A DNA stretch of 64,000 nucleotides, taken from the NCBI RefSeq assembly GCF_001999965.1, contig NZ_CP019646.1, positions 1,054,001-1,118,000 on the forward strand. The letters run 5' to 3'. Source of the stretch: Limihaloglobus sulfuriphilus (GTDB lineage Bacteria > Planctomycetota > Phycisphaerae > Sedimentisphaerales > Sedimentisphaeraceae). Within the stretch, counting starts at the first letter, position 1; every line of letters starts with the position of its first letter. Positions 63,118-64,000 of the stretch are shown here, piece by piece. The notes beneath the pieces are model-generated. The model was not told the DNA's origin. It searched no databases and saw only the letters and a program-made list of their open reading frames with translations. A program made the translations under genes and the position numbers.

Positions 63118-64000
63118 TTACTGGTTCAATAAAATATCTTCAAGCCACTTTTGCGACATTGACTGCAAATCTGTAGTATCAACGACATTATCCTTGATGA
63201 TGTCATACTGAAGCCCCAGAGAGTCACTGGTCAAGACAATATTTGCCCAGCCTAAAGGAGAATGGTCGCCGCCATAATCAAGCACCTCGTGCTTTAAGCG
63301 GATATCACTCTCGCCCATGACCTTTGGTTCTGTCAATGAAGCACTAATCTCATATGACTTCCCAACACCTAAAACAATATTTACCTGGTCACCGCTGCGG
63401 GTAAATGTACAGGGTATTTCATAAGGTGTAAGGCTTGTTTTGCCGGCAAAAGCCGCACAGAGCAAATCGCCGTTTAAGTCTCTGGCCTTAACTCTTAAAT
63501 TTCTATCATAGGCCTTTTCTAAATAAATTCTATAGCCCTCGGTCACTACTGTTCCAGTTTCATCAACATCAGCCTCTACATATACCGAAGAGCGGCATGT
63601 CCGTGTGGGAGCCGGATTATCATAATCTACCAGGCTAAATGATAGGGTATAGTCTTCAAACTCCGGTACGGCAGTATAAACTGAACCTGCGCCGCTGTAC
63701 ATCACAGCGTTATAAGCGCCGGCCCTGCCGCCGAATACGGTGTTAGAGGCTCTCAATGCTGAAGTTCGCAGGCTATCGCTCTCTGCCTTCCATCTGCTGC
63801 TGCCGGTCATCTCGAGATTGGCCCAGCCGAACAAACCGTGATCTCCGCTTTCGCCGCTTACCGCATGATAGAGCCTCATTTTATTATTGTTAACATCCAG
63901 GCTGTCTGTGAGAGTTACAGAATCCTCAATTCCATCAAAGTCTTTTGCCAGGACAATTGTCACCTGATCGCCGTTTCTGCTGAACTCAAACGGAACTTCA
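63118..64000 (-). CDS. Secreted repeat protein with dockerin-like end (partial)
   Basis: The frame is open to the window edge, so the start is missing; 294 codons are visible. Two related blocks occur: S-R-N-G-D-Q-V-T-I-V-L followed by D-H-G-L-F-G-W-A-N-L, and T-R-S-G-D-Q-V-N-I-V-L followed by D-H-S-P-L-G-W-A-N-I. Each block is thus repeated about 190 residues apart. Between them is a beta-rich region (Y-T-L-S-F-S-L-V-D-Y, I-Y-L-E-K-A-Y). The C-terminus D-N-V-V-D-T-T-D-L-Q-S-M-S-Q-K-W-L is dockerin-like. Domain family not recognised; probably a surface protein or the end of an enzyme. Confidence 0.75.
   Translation of the reverse strand, partial: EVPFEFSRNGDQVTIVLAKDFDGIEDSVTLTDSLDVNNNKMRLYHAVSGESGDHGLFGWANLEMTGSSRWKAESDSLRTSALRASNTVFGGRAGAYNAVMYSGAGSVYTAVPEFEDYTLSFSLVDYDNPAPTRTCRSSVYVEADVDETGTVVTEGYRIYLEKAYDRNLRVKARDLNGDLLCAAFAGKTSLTPYEIPCTFTRSGDQVNIVLGVGKSYEISASLTEPKVMGESDIRLKHEVLDYGGDHSPLGWANIVLTSDSLGLQYDIIKDNVVDTTDLQSMSQKWLEDILLNQ

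Overview
The window looks like a chromosomal segment of an anaerobic or marine planctomycete of the class Phycisphaerae (Sedimentisphaerales-like); Lentisphaerota or Kiritimatiellota are the alternatives. The basis is the combination of many sulfatases, expanded uroporphyrinogen-decarboxylase-like (URO-D) proteins, PEP-CTERM proteins, pseudopilins with a C-terminal DGHVE-type motif, and short dockerin-like calcium loops ending in W-L. No 16S gene is present, so this is inference.

Layout. 1-213: end of a HAD hydrolase. 304-6343: insertion-sequence zone around a tRNA-Cys (an IS1634-type element with one in-frame TGA, a truncated rve-type element, a complete IS21 pair). 6606-31006: locus A, transcribed leftwards from a GntR/LacI-type hybrid regulator with its own operator: PEP-CTERM LamG protein, pseudopilin, LamG-dockerin protein, sialidase-LamG-dockerin, NanA-like lyase, then alternating sialidases and URO-D proteins, a sulfatase, and two Kelch-sodium symporter fusions. 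31037-32289: IS debris. 32351-48285: locus B, also leftwards from a GntR/PBP regulator: PEP-CTERM protein, LamG-dockerin protein, pseudopilin, LamG-dockerin-sialidase, sulfatase, NanA-like lyase, sialidase, double esterase, Kelch-symporter fusion. 48403-50300: IS remnants. 50387-57270: three paralogous alpha/beta hydrolases (one fused to an SGNH esterase) and a large secreted protein of unknown function, divergent from a sulfatase (57622-59550). 59626-62973: tandem sulfatases. 63118-64000: end of a secreted repeat protein.

How it may work together (inference). Sialidases release sialic acids from decorated glycans; sulfatases and O-acetylesterases remove substituents; the Kelch domain would convert the released anomer and pass it to its own fused sodium symporter; the lyase-like enzymes would cleave it inside. 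ManNAc kinase and epimerase are not in the window. The repeated presence of URO-D proteins, whose relatives include corrinoid methyltransferases, suggests a further chemistry such as removal of O-methyl groups, which is unproven. Both loci begin with a regulator followed by surface/anchoring proteins and a pseudopilin, and in both a strong stem-loop follows the PEP-CTERM and the LamG-dockerin genes. This shared plan is the main candidate for an undescribed system.
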